DNA from: Chlorops oryzae
Lineage: Eukaryota; Arthropoda; Insecta; Diptera; Chloropidae
Direction: 5' to 3'
NCBI GenBank assembly: GCA_020466095.1
Contig: CM035808.1
Span: 8,359,512-8,423,511, forward strand
Length of the DNA: 64,000 nt
Shown: piece after piece, positions 1 to 13,700 of the stretch
Position numbering within the stretch: position 1 is the stretch's first letter
Layout of the letters: every line of letters begins with the position of its first letter
Notes under the pieces: generated by a model
Told to the model about the DNA's origin: nothing
What the model saw: the letters and a program-made list of their open reading frames with translations, nothing else
The model's database searches: none
Program-made: the position numbers and the translations under genes

Positions 1-318
1 GTTTAGCTTTACAAACTAAAATGATTACAAAGAATTTCTTTCAATCATTTGAAGTGATCAAAATAGATTTTTTTTAAAATCCCTCGTACAAATACATTGC
101 ATACTTTGAGGCTTAAATTTGTCATTTTTTTTGCTAATCCCCGATTTCCATGCAAATTTTTGTCTCGAAATTCCGGAGTTATAAGGTAAGACAGGCAAAT
201 TTCTTCTCTTCCCCTTGCCCTTCTTGCCCGCTTCGACGATTATTTGCAAAGAAATATTTATGTGTTGAAATTGTCGATGAAGGGAAAAATGTTCTCAAAA
301 AAATTATTTTTTGTGGTT

Positions 319-454
319 TAAGGGCCCCGATTTAAGGCGTGGCAAACCGGGCAATTGCCCAGAGCGGCACTGCGAGCATAGATATACGAAAACGTTGCCC
401 CATTAGTGTTATCATAGGCGTGCAAGGCAGCAAAAATGCTGAATCGGGCCCTGT
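319..454. repeat. Short inverted-repeat element, AGGGCCCCGATT ends
   Basis: The left end reads AGGGCCCCGATTTA and the right end is its near reverse complement, AATCGGGCCCTG. The internal sequence is unique. This is the layout of a small non-autonomous DNA transposon; the CAGGG-like terminus suggests hAT. No matching 8-bp flanking duplication is visible, so boundaries and class are tentative. Confidence 0.4.
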
Positions 455-516
455 CTATAGAATCTTATTATCTTGACCGATCTTTATCCGATTACACTAG
501 CTTACAGCCATTTTGT

Positions 517-1164
517 TCAGGAGATCTCAATGCACTTTTCCCATAGACTTTGGCCTTCTAAACACGAAAAAATTATTGAAAAAAATTTTCATGGAAGCGT
601 TTTTTTTATATGAATTTAAAAAAAACAAAGTTTTTTTTTCGGAGATATTGTAGATTTTTTGAGCAGAACTCAGCCATACATCGACAAATTTAAATAAAAT
701 ACCACTCAAACTAAAGAAAACTAACGCCTCGAAGACTCTTTCCTACTAGTTTTAAGATTGTATAGGAAACTAAAGATTCTGTAGACCTATAAACCTAAAA
801 AAAAATATTTTTGTAGCAAAAATACATGTTCCTTTTCATTTATCGGCATCTAAAAAATAGATTCCAAAAAGACAATTTTTTTTTCATATTTGATTTAAAG
901 GTGGGTTCTTACCCAATATTAAAACTATGTAGGAAAGAGTCTTAGAGGCGTTAGTTTTCTTTAGTTTGAGTGGTACTTTATTTGAATTGGTCGATGCATG
1001 GCTGAGTTCTGCTCAAAAAATCTACAATATCTCCGAAAAAAAAACTTTGTTTTTTTAAAAATTCATATTAAAAAAACACTTCCATGAAAATTTTTTTCAA
1101 TAATTTTTCGTGTTTAGAAGGCCAAAGTCTATGGGAAAAGTGCATTGAGGTCTCCTGAACACGC
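517..1164. mobile_element. Foldback element with long inverted arms
   Basis: The left arm starts near GTTCAGGAGATCTCAATGCA (about 517). The right arm ends with the near-exact reverse complement at about 1164. The arms stay homologous for roughly 250 bases each, covering the block with CCCATAGACTTTGGCCTTCT, around a short unique centre near 800-905. There is no coding capacity, so this is a non-autonomous foldback element. I see no convincing target duplication. Confidence 0.6.
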
Positions 1165-1827
1165 CAAAAATTATTATTTGTAAACTAGTGTTATCTAAGA
1201 AAAAAAAATTGGGTTTATTTTTATTAATTTGAAGAATATTTGAATGAATGCACTACGAAATTAGTTTCTCATTTTTGCTATGCTTAGAATCAAGTATGAG
1301 CTTGTAGCTAAAATTTATAGCTTTCTGCCTTCAAAAAGAGGAGACAGCTTCGAAAATAAATCTTTTTATCCTTCCATTTGTTAGATTTGGAAGATTTTGA
1401 AAATTGGTAAAATTTATTTTTTCATAAAATTGAATTTGAATTTTCAAAATGAATTTAATTTACTGGCTCAAAATGGGTTTTGAAAAAATCTAGTTAAAAA
1501 ATATGGAGCCGGACTTTGTTGTGCTCCAGATCGTTTTGCTCAAATTCTAATATAATATCGTTAATTTTTATTGCATTTATTAATTGTATTTGATAACTTG
1601 CTTTATACATTTAACAGGACTATACGAATAAAAAGGAATCATTCGATTGATTAGTAAACTAAATACATGCCTAGATTAGAGGATTTAATATATTCAGTTG
1701 CACCTACCGCACTTGAGGACTCAGTGAATTTTAGAAACTTTTTTTTTTTTTTGTTGTATGGCCATTAAGGGGAAAGGAATTGAGAAGTGGAAGAACTCTC
1801 AGGAAATATATATATATTTTTTTTTTT

Positions 1828-1995
1828 TCAATTAAGTTCACGTCTGTCACGTTGACTAATTTGAGCCATTGTTATGTATTGCCGGACGAGCCGTGATATC
1901 TCGTGCGCCTGTTCCGTTTGGACGCGTATAACTCGCTGCTGCATTAGATTGCCGACTTTCATATCTAAAAATAGTGCACCGTCCTCGGATCGGAC
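1828..1995 (-). CDS. Myo10A: Myosin last exon: end of FERM F3
   Basis: The acceptor is TTTTTAACAG at 1996. Translation begins VRSEDGALFLDMKVGN and ends with an Arg/Gln-rich helix and TGA at 1828-1830 (55 residues). This is the terminal helix of the FERM F3 (PTB-like) lobe. It is too short for a usual open-frame cutoff but is needed to complete the domain. Confidence 0.85.
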   Translation of the reverse strand, partial: VRSEDGALFLDMKVGNLMQQRVIRVQTEQAHEISRLVRQYITMAQISQRDRRELN

Positions 1996-4900
1996 CTGTT
2001 AAAAAAAAAGAACGAATATTATATTTCGAATGACATCATCATGTGATGTTACGGCCACTTACTTTACGTGTCGATATGACTTCCATGAATGGCCAATGCT
2101 GCAATGTTTCGTGTGTATTGGGATCCAAGAAGAGTACACCGCGTCGGTTAAGGGCTAAAATTAGATCGCGCCACAATGGGTTGGCGTCATCGACATGTGG
2201 TCCATCTTCGGCCCAGATGCGTTTAACGGCAAAGAAACTGCTGCCGAAGAGTGGCCAAGCCGATAGAACATTCAAGAACTGAGCCTTCACTTGCCCCGGA
2301 CTGAGGTGGGCAATCTGCGGCCACGCCGACTGAACCAGCCCCACCCATTGTGCTGGGTCGCAGTTCGCGTATGCCGAGCGCCGGTTTCGGTAACAAGAAC
2401 TTGATCTCCTTCATTGCGGGAACATGTGTAAGATCGGCGGCACGATGTAACATGGCGGCTATTCGCGCCATATCGCGAACGAACTTCCGGTATGGGTATA
2501 CCGCTGCCTGGGAGCTCCAGCAGCAGACCCTCCAGATAATCGGGTGCAACTTGATTGAATAGCACTTCAATATAGAGTGGTGTCGGTGCTGGATCACGTT
2601 TCAATGGGAAGTGCCAGACCGAACGACAAAAGATCAAATAGAACGGTTGACCCGATTTAAGTAGCTCCGTCGTCACATCCAATATATACTCGTCGGCTGC
2701 CAGTGGCATTGTGAATGCATCGCCCTGAACAATGCAGTATAGAGAAAACTCCTGCTGCTCGATTTCCGAATCGATGCCCAGCAGAGCGCAAAGCTCTGCG
2801 ATCACGTCACCCACAACAGTCGAACAGCGTGTGTTAACCACTCTCTCGGCACCGCCAGGCAAACGGTAGATCTGACGACGGGCCGATCGGCCAGCAGACA
2901 CAGCCGTTACTTCCTCCACACTCGGAACGTTCTTGCGTCCGCCACAGCGTGCCGTTTTCCGCAAGTTTGTCAGACACACCGATGCCGTGCCGTGACACGA
3001 ACGACGCCGGTCAGAAGCCGCTGACGTTAAATGTTCCATCAGGTATGGACGAAGGGCGTCTGAGCAACCGAAATAAGCGGCCAGAATGCTCAGCAAGCGC
3101 CACGCCCGCTGAGAAGAGTCCGTGCACGGCGAACGATTGGCCGTGGTCTGTTTCATCAGTTGACAGTAGACCTCATCGCGTAGAGCCAGATATTTGTGAC
3201 AGTGCTGCAAAGAGAAGATTTCCAGAGAGCTCGCTGTAAGGATGTCGGATGTAAGGATTGGTTGTTCTTAACCACTCACCATTAAAACCGTATAGACGCA
3301 TTTGACTTCGGTAAGTTCGGGATCGGGTGGCACGTCGCCACAATAGCGCAGAATGCAATCGAAACATTCCAGTGCCAGTGGTGCCAGATCATTGGGTAGC
3401 CGCAGAAGTGGCATTCGTATGGGCATACCCTGCCATTTGACCAGCTCTGCGTACGATCGATTCGAGAGCGCACGCCTTTCGCTGCGTTCGCCCATTTCAT
3501 GCGTACCGGGACGCGATTCCGGTAGTTGACTGAAAAGCGAAATATCATTTTATATTGTGGAATACGTATGTATGTACGACTATGTGAGATTGGCCGATCG
3601 GACAAGGAGGAACTTACTCATTTCGGAAGTGTTGCATAGCGAACTGAAGCAGTGAATATTTTGTGACCGAGGGTGGGGTGCTGATCGCATTTGGATCTTC
3701 GGCCGAATAGTTGCCATCCATTTGTTCATTCGGCTGCAATGGCGATGTCGTATGATCGCGGGAATCACGTTGCGCATGGTGTAGCTTTTGCTGCTGGTAA
3801 TGGTGGGCATTCTCGTTCGAGACTTTGCGATTCGAATGCAAATAGCTTGCCTGCTTTACATAATGGTGCTGCGATCGGTCGGCATGCTCTGGATGGGGCT
3901 CTGGCAAATGGCTCTCGATTTCATCGATCAATTCGTCGCTGTCGCCGCTTTGACGCTGCATATGCTGATTGAACTGTTGGCTACGCTGTTGATTATGATG
4001 ATGATGTTGGCTGTGATCGACGATCCTTGACTCGTGATGGTTGCGTTGTTGTGTCATACTGCGGTGATCACGCATGCTAACATTTTCCTGATTCGGCGAT
4101 AACATCGGCGAATTTCTTCCTTGGTTTGTTCGACTGTTGCTCTGAGTGGCATTGAGACCATTCGTCTGATTTGTGATTGGAGAATCTCTATGATTGGATT
4201 GTCGTGACTCGAGATGTTCCAAGGGTACATTGAGAGTTTGTGCTGCAGCACGTGCTCCTGAAGATATTGTCGAACCCTTCGATTGCGTCTGAAATATTGA
4301 AAAACAAAATATTTATCTAGTTTTTATGTTTACCTTTATAGCAAAGAATTTACATATAAATAAAGTAATGAATAACATTAGTCTACAAAATTTTTTTTCT
4401 CACGAAGACATGCATAGATTGCAAAAAATTATATATCTCTTAACCCTCTAATGCCACATTTTTTTTTTTTTTCAATGAAAAGTTCAGATATGACTAATTT
4501 TGGGTAGAAAAACATGAATCTGAAATAATTATTATTCGTTTTTTTTTTTGGTAATTTGTTCCAAAAAAGCTAGGAGCCAGGAATTAGAGGGTTGAAAGGT
4601 CAAATTTCTTGCTTTTCAATTTTATGTTTTCAATTTAACAAGGGAAATATTTGAGAGTGTTTTTCGTATAACATATGTATTTACCATATGTGACCTTATA
4701 AGTAGGAAAGCGGGCTTAAAGCCAGTTTGCGTTCTTATTTTAATCTAAAACTGGATTTATTTTGAAATACTTGTAAGCTAGTGTAATTTTATGCCTCGGA
4801 ATTTGAATATGTAAAAAGATAGAAAAAAAATTCAAAAAAATATTCAAAAAATATTCAAAAAAAATTCAAAAAAATTTTAAAAAAAATCAAAAAATTCAAA

Positions 4901-7900
4901 ATATTCAAAAAATATTCCAAAAAAAAATGAAAAAATTCACAGTGAAAAATTCCAAATTAAGCCCAAAATCCAACATTGCGACCCCCGATGCGAGAGCGCG
5001 AGACGAGACGCACACAAATTTCAAAAAATTCAATCATATGGTTCAAGCTCCAATGTATCGCACTGCGAGACCTCGTAGCGAGAAAACTTTGAAAAATTGA
5101 ATATTTCTCGTTGCAAGACAATTGGACAAGTTAATGATGTAGCTATTTTTTGAGTACTCGCTATTGGGTACTCGTTTAAACTAATAAAACAAAAACTGAA
5201 AAAGAGCTTTTAAAATATTTCGCGAGCTTTGGTTCATTTTGAAAATTGTTTTAAAATTTTTGAAAATTTTTAATTAAAACTTAAACTCAAGTGATAACGT
5301 ATTAGTTTTATGAGTACTCGGTACTCGTTAGATTGGTACTCGGTGCAAATATTGCATTTATAGAAGCGAAATTATGCTATCATCTGCGTCACGCAAAACT
5401 CTCATTGGAGATTGAAATGCGTCACGCAAAACATTTTCGTAACGTCGCGTACTCTCGCATCGGGCTCTCGCAATATTGGATTTTGGGCTTTAGTTCGATT
5501 TAGTATGCCTATTAAAATTTTGAATTGTCAAATTAACAAAAAAAAGCCTATTTCAGTGAATAAAATATTCAAAAAGCACAGTTAAATGCAAAAAAATAGT
5601 TACAACCAAACAATTTTTACAGTGTAAGTACCAAGGGTGTTGCGAATATTCGAATCGGGATCCGCAAGTGCGGAGCTTCCGCAAGAATTTCAACATCTGC
5701 ATCCCTATTCGCATCCGTATTTATCGATGCGGATGCAGGTGTGCCAGAGTTCTTATGAAAATGGCTGACTGTAAGAGAAATTATGTGTTGCCTTTCACAC
5801 TGTCATTTTTGACTCCTGTCCTTGTTAATTAAAAATAAAGAAACCTAAGAAATTGAAAGTAATGAACGTCAACAAAGTTGGTTGGAAAATTTAAACAAAA
5901 AATTTTAAAAATTTTCCATTAAATATAGAAAATGTGTCGAACCCAGGGGAGTCCCCGAATCCATTTTTGAGGTCCACATTGTTCCTTCGGTTCCAGATTA
6001 AGGGTATTACTCCAAAAACGTATACTCAAGCAGGGCTTTAGAGCCTATTTTCTTACCATATAGCAAAACGTAAACCCGATACAGTTATATAGAACGAAAA
6101 TTTGGATTCAGTGACCCCGATAACCCAGTGAAACTTGGGTCTGACACTTTTTTTGTGGGCCTGTGTAATTATCTACTCATTTGAATTTTTAATAAAAGTT
6201 TAATTTCCAAAAAAATAATCATTCCCGCATCTACATCCGTGGATGTCCAAAAAAAACCACATCCGTGACACCCCTGGTAGGTACTTATCTATTTTTTTAG
6301 CTTCAAATCAAAGTGCCCATTAACCTCGATGTATGCTTTAACACTTGTATACTGTCGTTGCCACACAAAAAGGTTGACTAAAATGTCGTAACCACATAAC
6401 CTCTAACCTAGTTTTCTTCGAGATATTCCTTTTTCGCACTCATAAGGCATTTCAAAAGACGGCTTCGTCGATTGTGTTCTGACGGTCCCGGTCAGATTTT
6501 CAACCGCTTTGCTGAACGTGATAATTGCCCCGCAACGTGTGCTCTTCATTTGTACCACAAGAATTAGCATTCCATTCGTTTAAAGCATCTCTTCTAACTC
6601 AGAGGAATATAATATGGATATTCTTGGATATGCTTGCCGCGGATTTACTACCCATGAAAACGGAATGATAGCCGACATTCGAGTCCAGCAGTGCAATTAA
6701 TAAATGCGGCATATTCGAAGTGATCATAAGTCACGAGCACGCCAGCTCGGTTGAAATGTGATCAATTTTCTTTTGGCCGCAATGATTTCGCTGCGCCGAT
6801 TTTAAGATAGCATAAAGAAAACGAAGGAAAAAAAATTATTACTCGCTTCAAGCGTGCTCGATCGTTCGTCTGGCCGGCCACAATGCTGGCTGACCCATTG
6901 CAACTTTCTTTTTGTTTGCCAATACGATTCATTGTTTAATTAATATAAACTTTTGAGCACATTGCTCTTAAAAAAAAAATAAAATAAAAACAACCACTAC
7001 TGTTTTAACTGTTAAGCGAAACCGAAAAACGCTTTCCACATTCAATTAGACAAAAAAGTAACGCACCGTTTCATAGTTACAGGTGTATCAATGGACATTT
7101 TCAACGTTTGGATGAGTGCAACATTGAACAGACCCATTGATCATCTCACAAACTTTCATGTCTGATTCGTGAATTGTAATTCATAGCCGATCATCTTACT
7201 TAAGCCAAATTATTAGTCCCAAAAATTTTAGATTCATCACTACCAAAGCCAGCAAACATTCCGAATCCTAAAGGAATCATATATAACGCCCAATTCGGAA
7301 TCTGAGCTCTGAAATGAGCTCTAGTAAAAGTCTTAAAGAGCGTACATCGCTTCGCAGCTAACCATATTCGGAGTGCTCCGAAAAGGAGTGCAAAAGGATT
7401 GCCTTTTAAAGTGCCCTTCGAAATAGTGATTTTGCAAATGGCTCAAAAGACGCCACTTAGGAGCATTTTGGGAGAATAAACGTGTCAATTTTTTAAATTT
7501 ATAACTGAAAGATGCTAAAACGAAACCTTTAAGGAGCATCCTAGCAGCCATGAAAGACAAATTTTTAGATCCCGAGAGGTAGACTTTTTCCAGTTAAGGC
7601 TCCGTGCACTTTTCTCACCAAAAAAAACGCTCATTAAGAGCTGCTGTCGGAGCGTTTTAGGACCATTTGCGCTCCGGAAAAGGAGGCTTTAGCGCCGTGT
7701 GGACTCGTTTGTTTGGTGTCATTCTCTATCTATTCCCATTTTGGACCCATTTTGGACCCATTTTGAACTCATTTTGGATCCATTTTTGACCCATTTCGGA
7801 CCCATTTCGGACCCATTTTGGAACCATTTTGAACCCATTTTGGACCCATTTTGGACCCATTTTGGACCTATTTTGGACGCATTTTGGACCCATTTTAAAC

Positions 7901-10720
7901 CCATTTTAGGCCCATTCTGGACCATTTTGGACCCATTTTGGACCCATTTTGAACCCATTTTGGACCCATTTTGGACCCATTTTGGACCCATTTTCGGACC
8001 CATTTTGGAACCGTTTTCAAACCATTTTGGACCCATTTTGGACCCATTTTGGACCCATTTTGGACCCATTTTGGACCCATTTTGGACCCATTTTGGACCC
8101 ATTTTGGACCCATTTTGGACTCATTTTGGACCATTTTGGACCCATTTTGGAACCGTTTTCAACCATTTGGACCCATTTTGGACCCATGTTGGACCCATTT
8201 TGGACCCATTTTGACCATTTTGGACCTACATTTTGACCCATTCTGGACGCTATTTTTGACCCATTTTGGAAATTTTTGGACCCATTTTGACTTTGACCCA
8301 TTTTGACCCATTTGTTGACCCATTTTGGACCCATTTTTGACCACTTTCGGACCCATTTTAAACCCATTTTGGACCCATTTTGGACCCATTTTGGACCCAT
8401 TTTGAACCAATTTTGAAATCATTTTGAACCCATTTTGGACCCATTTTAACCATTTTGGACTCTCATTTTGGACACCTCATTTTAGACCCGTTTGTTGTAT
8501 TCATTTCGGGCCTCATTTTGGACATCTCATCTGTCGACTGTTTTGAACCCATTGTTGGACGCATTCTTGACCCTATTCATCGTGACTCCATTTTGGAACT
8601 TCGATTTTGGGATTTTGTGACCCATTTTGTGACACGTTGTTGGATCCATATTATTGTCACACCCATCTTGAACCTATTTTTGAGCCAATTCGGACCGCAT
8701 TCTTGGACCACTTTGGACCGACTTTCGTGACCCATTATTGAAACCCATTTTGACCGCCCCTAAAGATGTTTGCAGTGCTATTCATATCTAGATTTCATAC
8801 ACAAATTTCAGAAAAAGCAAGAATCACAAACTCTCTCCCTTTCCCCTTACCTCTGCTGTGCTCAATGTCTCGAAACGGGCAAGTATTTCCTTAACAGATA
8901 TTTTATTTTCAATTGGCTCCTCGACGATTGTTTCCATACGACCAACGGAGCCACTGCTGGCAACGCTAAGACGACGAGGCTTGCAACCATTAAGAGCACT
9001 ATTACCAGCCGTGGTGTTTGTACTGTTAATTAGACAACAGATTCCCGATTTCGATGGATTATTCGATTGACTACCCTCATAGTTACAGTGTGAATGATTG
9101 TTTTTATTTTCATTATTATTATCATCATCATCGTTGTCGTTTTGTTGAATCTCATCATTGTTGGAGAAACCTTGAAACTCGTATTCATTTTGATGACTTT
9201 CCGATTTCATTGTCCGATGACATTCGATGTCATTGCAAAATCTCTGATGATCATCCTCCTCAGTGCTCCAGACGTTCTCGAAATCCATATCCTGATTGTC
9301 CAGCGACGAGCATTGTTCATTGAAAACGCGTATCGTTTCATCGGTCAAATGATCGAGGTCGCATCGTCTATGAACTTGAGCGCTAGTTGTGCCAGTTATG
9401 TGAGCCACTTCATTGTCATCGTCAGTGTCTGATGTGTAGATCATATCTGGATTGTCATCGACACTATCGGCGTCGGTCAGATTATTGAGCGAATCCAACG
9501 ATGCGGTCTTGTTGAATTTACCCATCGAACTTTGTCGCTCTAGAGCACACTTTTCACACGATAGCGATGTATTTTTTATGTCTTTGACTTCCACTTTGCA
9601 GACATTTGGCTTAGCCATGCAACAGCAAATTCCTGTCGTCGCGGCGGTCGCGGTCGCGATCTTCGGCGTCGGAACCGGTGGCGCATCTAAGCAGCTGTTA
9701 ATGTGTCGCAGTGTATTTGGTTCTTGAAGCAATCTGAAATTATTGACTTTATCGCTGCCCATTCGACATATCAGCGATTCGACTTTATTCACAATATTAC
9801 TGAATTTGTGCGATGAGGCACTGCTGGTACTTCCACAGGTGCTGTTGCTGCCAGCTGGCACTACTGCCCACCAACGATCTGGACGGTAGGGAGCCAGCAA
9901 AACTTTGACTACCGGTTGCTAATTTAAGCGATTTTTTCGATCGTACACTTTCCGACATTCCGATTGTTTGTTTTTTTTTGTTACTTAGATTTCGTACTTG
10001 AAAACGTTTTTGTTCTCCTTCCCGAGAAGCTCTCTGCTCTCAAAAATAATCCGAAATTCTTAAGACTCCGCTCATGACCGCGTCACGGCATCGTCTTTGG
10101 CACTGATCAACGATCAGCTTGTTACTTTTTTCTGTGCCACTCTTGCTTCAGCGAGAAAAGTGCCAGCTAAATGAAAAATAAATAAACTATCCGACACTTG
10201 TTCGCGATAACCGTAAGTGAAAGTTGTTCTGCATTCAGCGAAGAGTGAAGCGCGCTTATATCAAAACATTTTCGCGAGCTTTATTTTTTTGGGGGTATAT
10301 CTCAACGCATCCATAAGCATTTGAATGAAAAATAGTCATGCGGCTCGAACGTCTGGCTTTTCGGGAGCTATGTATGTAAATACAATATATACATATGTAC
10401 TGTCTGAGCACTTCTTTGGGTATTTAGGTAAATATTTAATAAATATTTTGAAAAACCGTAATATATTTTGTACTCTCCATCGAAGCTGGGTGAATAGCTG
10501 TATGAAGTAGGTGGCTTATAACACAGACACTTCATACACTTAGCTTTGGCTCGAACCATCGATATGCCATTTTTTTTTAGTTTTTGTTTTGTCGTTTCTC
10601 AATCGTGAGGTGAATGCACTCATGCGAACCGGATATTTCCAAGCTGTCCAACAATTCATCCAACAATTCTGTCATACGCGTCACTTTTTTGTATTTGTTT
10701 TATTTTATTTTTTTTCTTTA

Positions 10721-10752
<32 letters not shown>

Positions 10753-13700
10753 AAGCCAATCTACATTTGGCAAAAAATATTTATTTTTTCTCGAATATCA
10801 TTTTTCATTGAACGGTTTTATTTGGCACACGTTCTAAAACGATCGAATTGGCTTATGCATTCAAAACGATAAAAAAATTTCGCGATACTCTTCAGTTGGT
10901 TTTCAATGATCCGCTCTTTGTTAACTGCCGTTGCACGCGCTCGTTTCTACTGAAGACATGAAAACTCGCCTCTAATCATTTGACCATTTCGCTCGGCTAG
11001 ACGACCATTCAACCGACCACAAAATGTTGCCTGTTGTTGAGCATAACTGGCCGCTAGGCTGCTTCCATATGTGCGCCGCAGCATATGCGTGAAGCGAGTT
11101 AAGTCCAAAAAAAAAAAAAAAAAAAAAAAAAACAGGAGCTCCGCACAGTGGGACAAGTTCAATTAAAGATACGCCAAAAAAAAATCATGATTCTGTTTTT
11201 AATTTTTATACCCCACACACTCTGTGTCGAGCGTATATTGCGTTTGTTGGGTTGTGTGTAACACCCAGAACCAGTCGAGATAGACCATACAAAATGTATA
11301 TAGAAATGATCAGCGTCACCAGGAGATTCGATTTAGACATGTCCGTCTGTCTGTCTGTCTGTCTGTATACAGTTATCTTATCGAAGGAGTTGAGCTATCT
11401 TGACAAAATGCGTGCTCACGGGGACATGAGTAAGAACAAGTTCGAGAATCGACCCGATCGGACCATTTTTAGGGGTACCTCCAGTACTAGGGTCTGTTAT
11501 GAAAATCACAAAAACTGCTCTAAAATCGATGTTTTTCAAGATATTTTGATGAAATTGGCATTTGAACACATTTTAGGCCAATTAATGTGATTTACAAAAA
11601 TTAGAAAAATGGGCGTGACAGAAGGGCGTTTTTCGAAAATTGTCTCCTACTCCCGAAATGCCTATGGGACTTGAACGAAAATTGGCACTTATAATTCCTT
11701 TGTAGCCATAAACATGTTGCCCAAAAATTTTTTTTATCGGTCCATTATTAAGGGTACCTCCAGTACTAGGGTCTGTCACAAAAATCTCAAAACTGCCCCA
11801 AAATCTGACTTTTTCCAAATATTTCAATGAAACTTAGAATTTGCGCGTATATTTAAGCCTCCGATTAGAATTCCGAAAAATTGGAAAAGTGGGCGTGGCA
11901 AAGGGTCGGTTTTCATAAAGAAATTAAACAAAAGTCGGTATATGGGGCCCCTATGGCCTTAAACAACTCCTGATATTAAAAATTATTTGAATATGTGTGT
12001 CTGTGTCGGGTATTCTATTGTCAGGATCGCCTGACTATAACACCCTTACTTGTTTTCTTTTTAGCTTGTTCACTGTTATCCAAGATCGAAAAGCTTCGAT
12101 CATCGATTATAATTATATTTATCGATCGAATGCTAGATTATCGGGGTAGATGATTCGTTGTTAAGGATTTACCCCCTTATTCATAATCAAATTTTAAATT
12201 TAAATCATTGTTTAAATTCAATTTTTGTATGGAAATTTGACACTTAAACAATTTTATAAATTTAAAATTTGATTGTGAATAAGGGGGTGAATTTATTCTG
12301 TTTTATTGTGTGAGATGAAACTAAAAAGAGTTCTTTTGAGGTTATACAAGTTTTTGTTCACATTATTCTGATAAAGGACGAAGAAATATATCAAACCAAC
12401 TCGTTCACCACAAAAATCTTTCTCTAGCCAGAAGAAAAGATCCAGTTAAAAGCAAACCTGATAGTTTGTCACCAAGGCTCATAGTCTTCAACCTAGTTTA
12501 AACTTTTTGAAAATTTAAATTGATCAGATTATAGCCTTCGGAAGAGTTTAAACCAGGCTTATTATTTTTATTTGAAAATTTTTGAAAAATTTAAATATAG
12601 CAAAGGGATTTGATTGAGTTAAATGGGCATGAAGACTGAAAGAATATATTGGTAATATTTAACTTTCGAAGTTCTTTAACCGAGTTGAAGCCTACGACCC
12701 TAAAACAAGTTTTTCCATCATTAAAAAAATCTCAATTCAATCCAATTCAATTCAATCAGGAAAATACCTAACTCAGTTTACCACCATAATGCCCTCAAAT
12801 GCTTCAAGACATTTTAAAAGATCAGTCTAGTCGAATCCAATCCTTCAAATTCGTAAATTTTAATATTCTATTTCATTAATCGCACCGAAATTTAACATTT
12901 TCAAAAAATCTTTCAAAACTGTCGTTTTCCTGAAACTTTTCTCTCGACTTATGGATGTAACCTTAACCTATTTGAGGTAGTTACTTTTGAAATACAACCC
13001 CATATCCGACTTTTGCTATAAAAATCAATAATATCCCTTTGAAAACAACTTCAAATTCCTAGAAACCTTTTTTTTTTTTTTTGTTAATTAATTTGACCAC
13101 ATCGACTACCAAATCTTGACACTGTACGCTGCTTGTGCTGCTCATAGAAATACAAAAACAAACCCGTGCGCGCAAGTGTTATGAACACCCAATGCAGCGA
13201 CTCCGAAGACCGTGCGTCGATTCAACCTACCCCAGTAGCGTTTACGTATGCTTTCCACTTATTAAATATATTATATTATGGTCACACACTTGCACATAGC
13301 TCGAATTGTAATTGCAGTTTTTATTGTTAGGTGATTTTTTGCTTCTCGATTATTTCATTGATGCGTTCGGTCGTTTTGGAAGGCCTCGTCTGCAAGCCTT
13401 TCGCACACGCACACGCACATAGCCATCCAAGTCTTCGGTGACTCGTTGGAACGCGTTTAAACATTCTTAAATTGGTTTTAATTTTTAAAATCGATTTTTC
13501 CTTTTTGTTTTTTGAATTTCAAAATAAAATAAAAAATGTAATTTTTTTTTTTTTTGCTTTTCTTGTTCCATATGCAATGAAAATTCGTTCGATGGCAATC
13601 GCGATTTTTATTTGTTGCCACTTTAAACTGGAAAATTGCCATCATAAACTTGCTGCGCATGTACGCGATCAGGTTTTAAATTATTGGTAGCGATTACTGA

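Larger units (their letters stand above)
1..1827. other. Intergenic DNA downstream of the myosin gene
   Basis: No gene can be supported here. The stretch is AT-rich with many homopolymer runs. It contains a short inverted repeat (about 319-454) and a larger foldback element (about 517-1164), listed separately. Two reverse-strand AATAAA signals lie at about 1567-1581, some 250 bp downstream of the myosin stop codon, and are candidate polyadenylation signals for it. The short open frames at 58-249, 150-335 and 527-709 are low-complexity and show no family motif. Confidence 0.6.
4289..8850. other. Myosin intron with several repeat elements
   Basis: This is intronic to the myosin. It holds a TTAA-flanked inverted-repeat element (4961-5488), a hAT-type element (5632-6276) and the 11-bp minisatellite (7736-8457), each listed separately. 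The rest, including 6300-7700, is unique AT-rich sequence. I see no exon with coding character outside the listed ones. Confidence 0.6.

Noticed and set aside
2063..3204. Programmed frameshifting or pseudogene status for the C-terminal FERM exon
   Set aside because: Two shifts in one exon plus others elsewhere, no slippery heptamer at the sites, and intact conserved sequence around them fit sequence error better.
7699..8422. Several long frames encoding DPFWTHFGPIL-type and KMGPKWVQNGS-type repeat proteins
   Set aside because: They are translations of the 11-bp minisatellite in multiple frames and both strands; none has a start context, splice signal or non-repeat domain.
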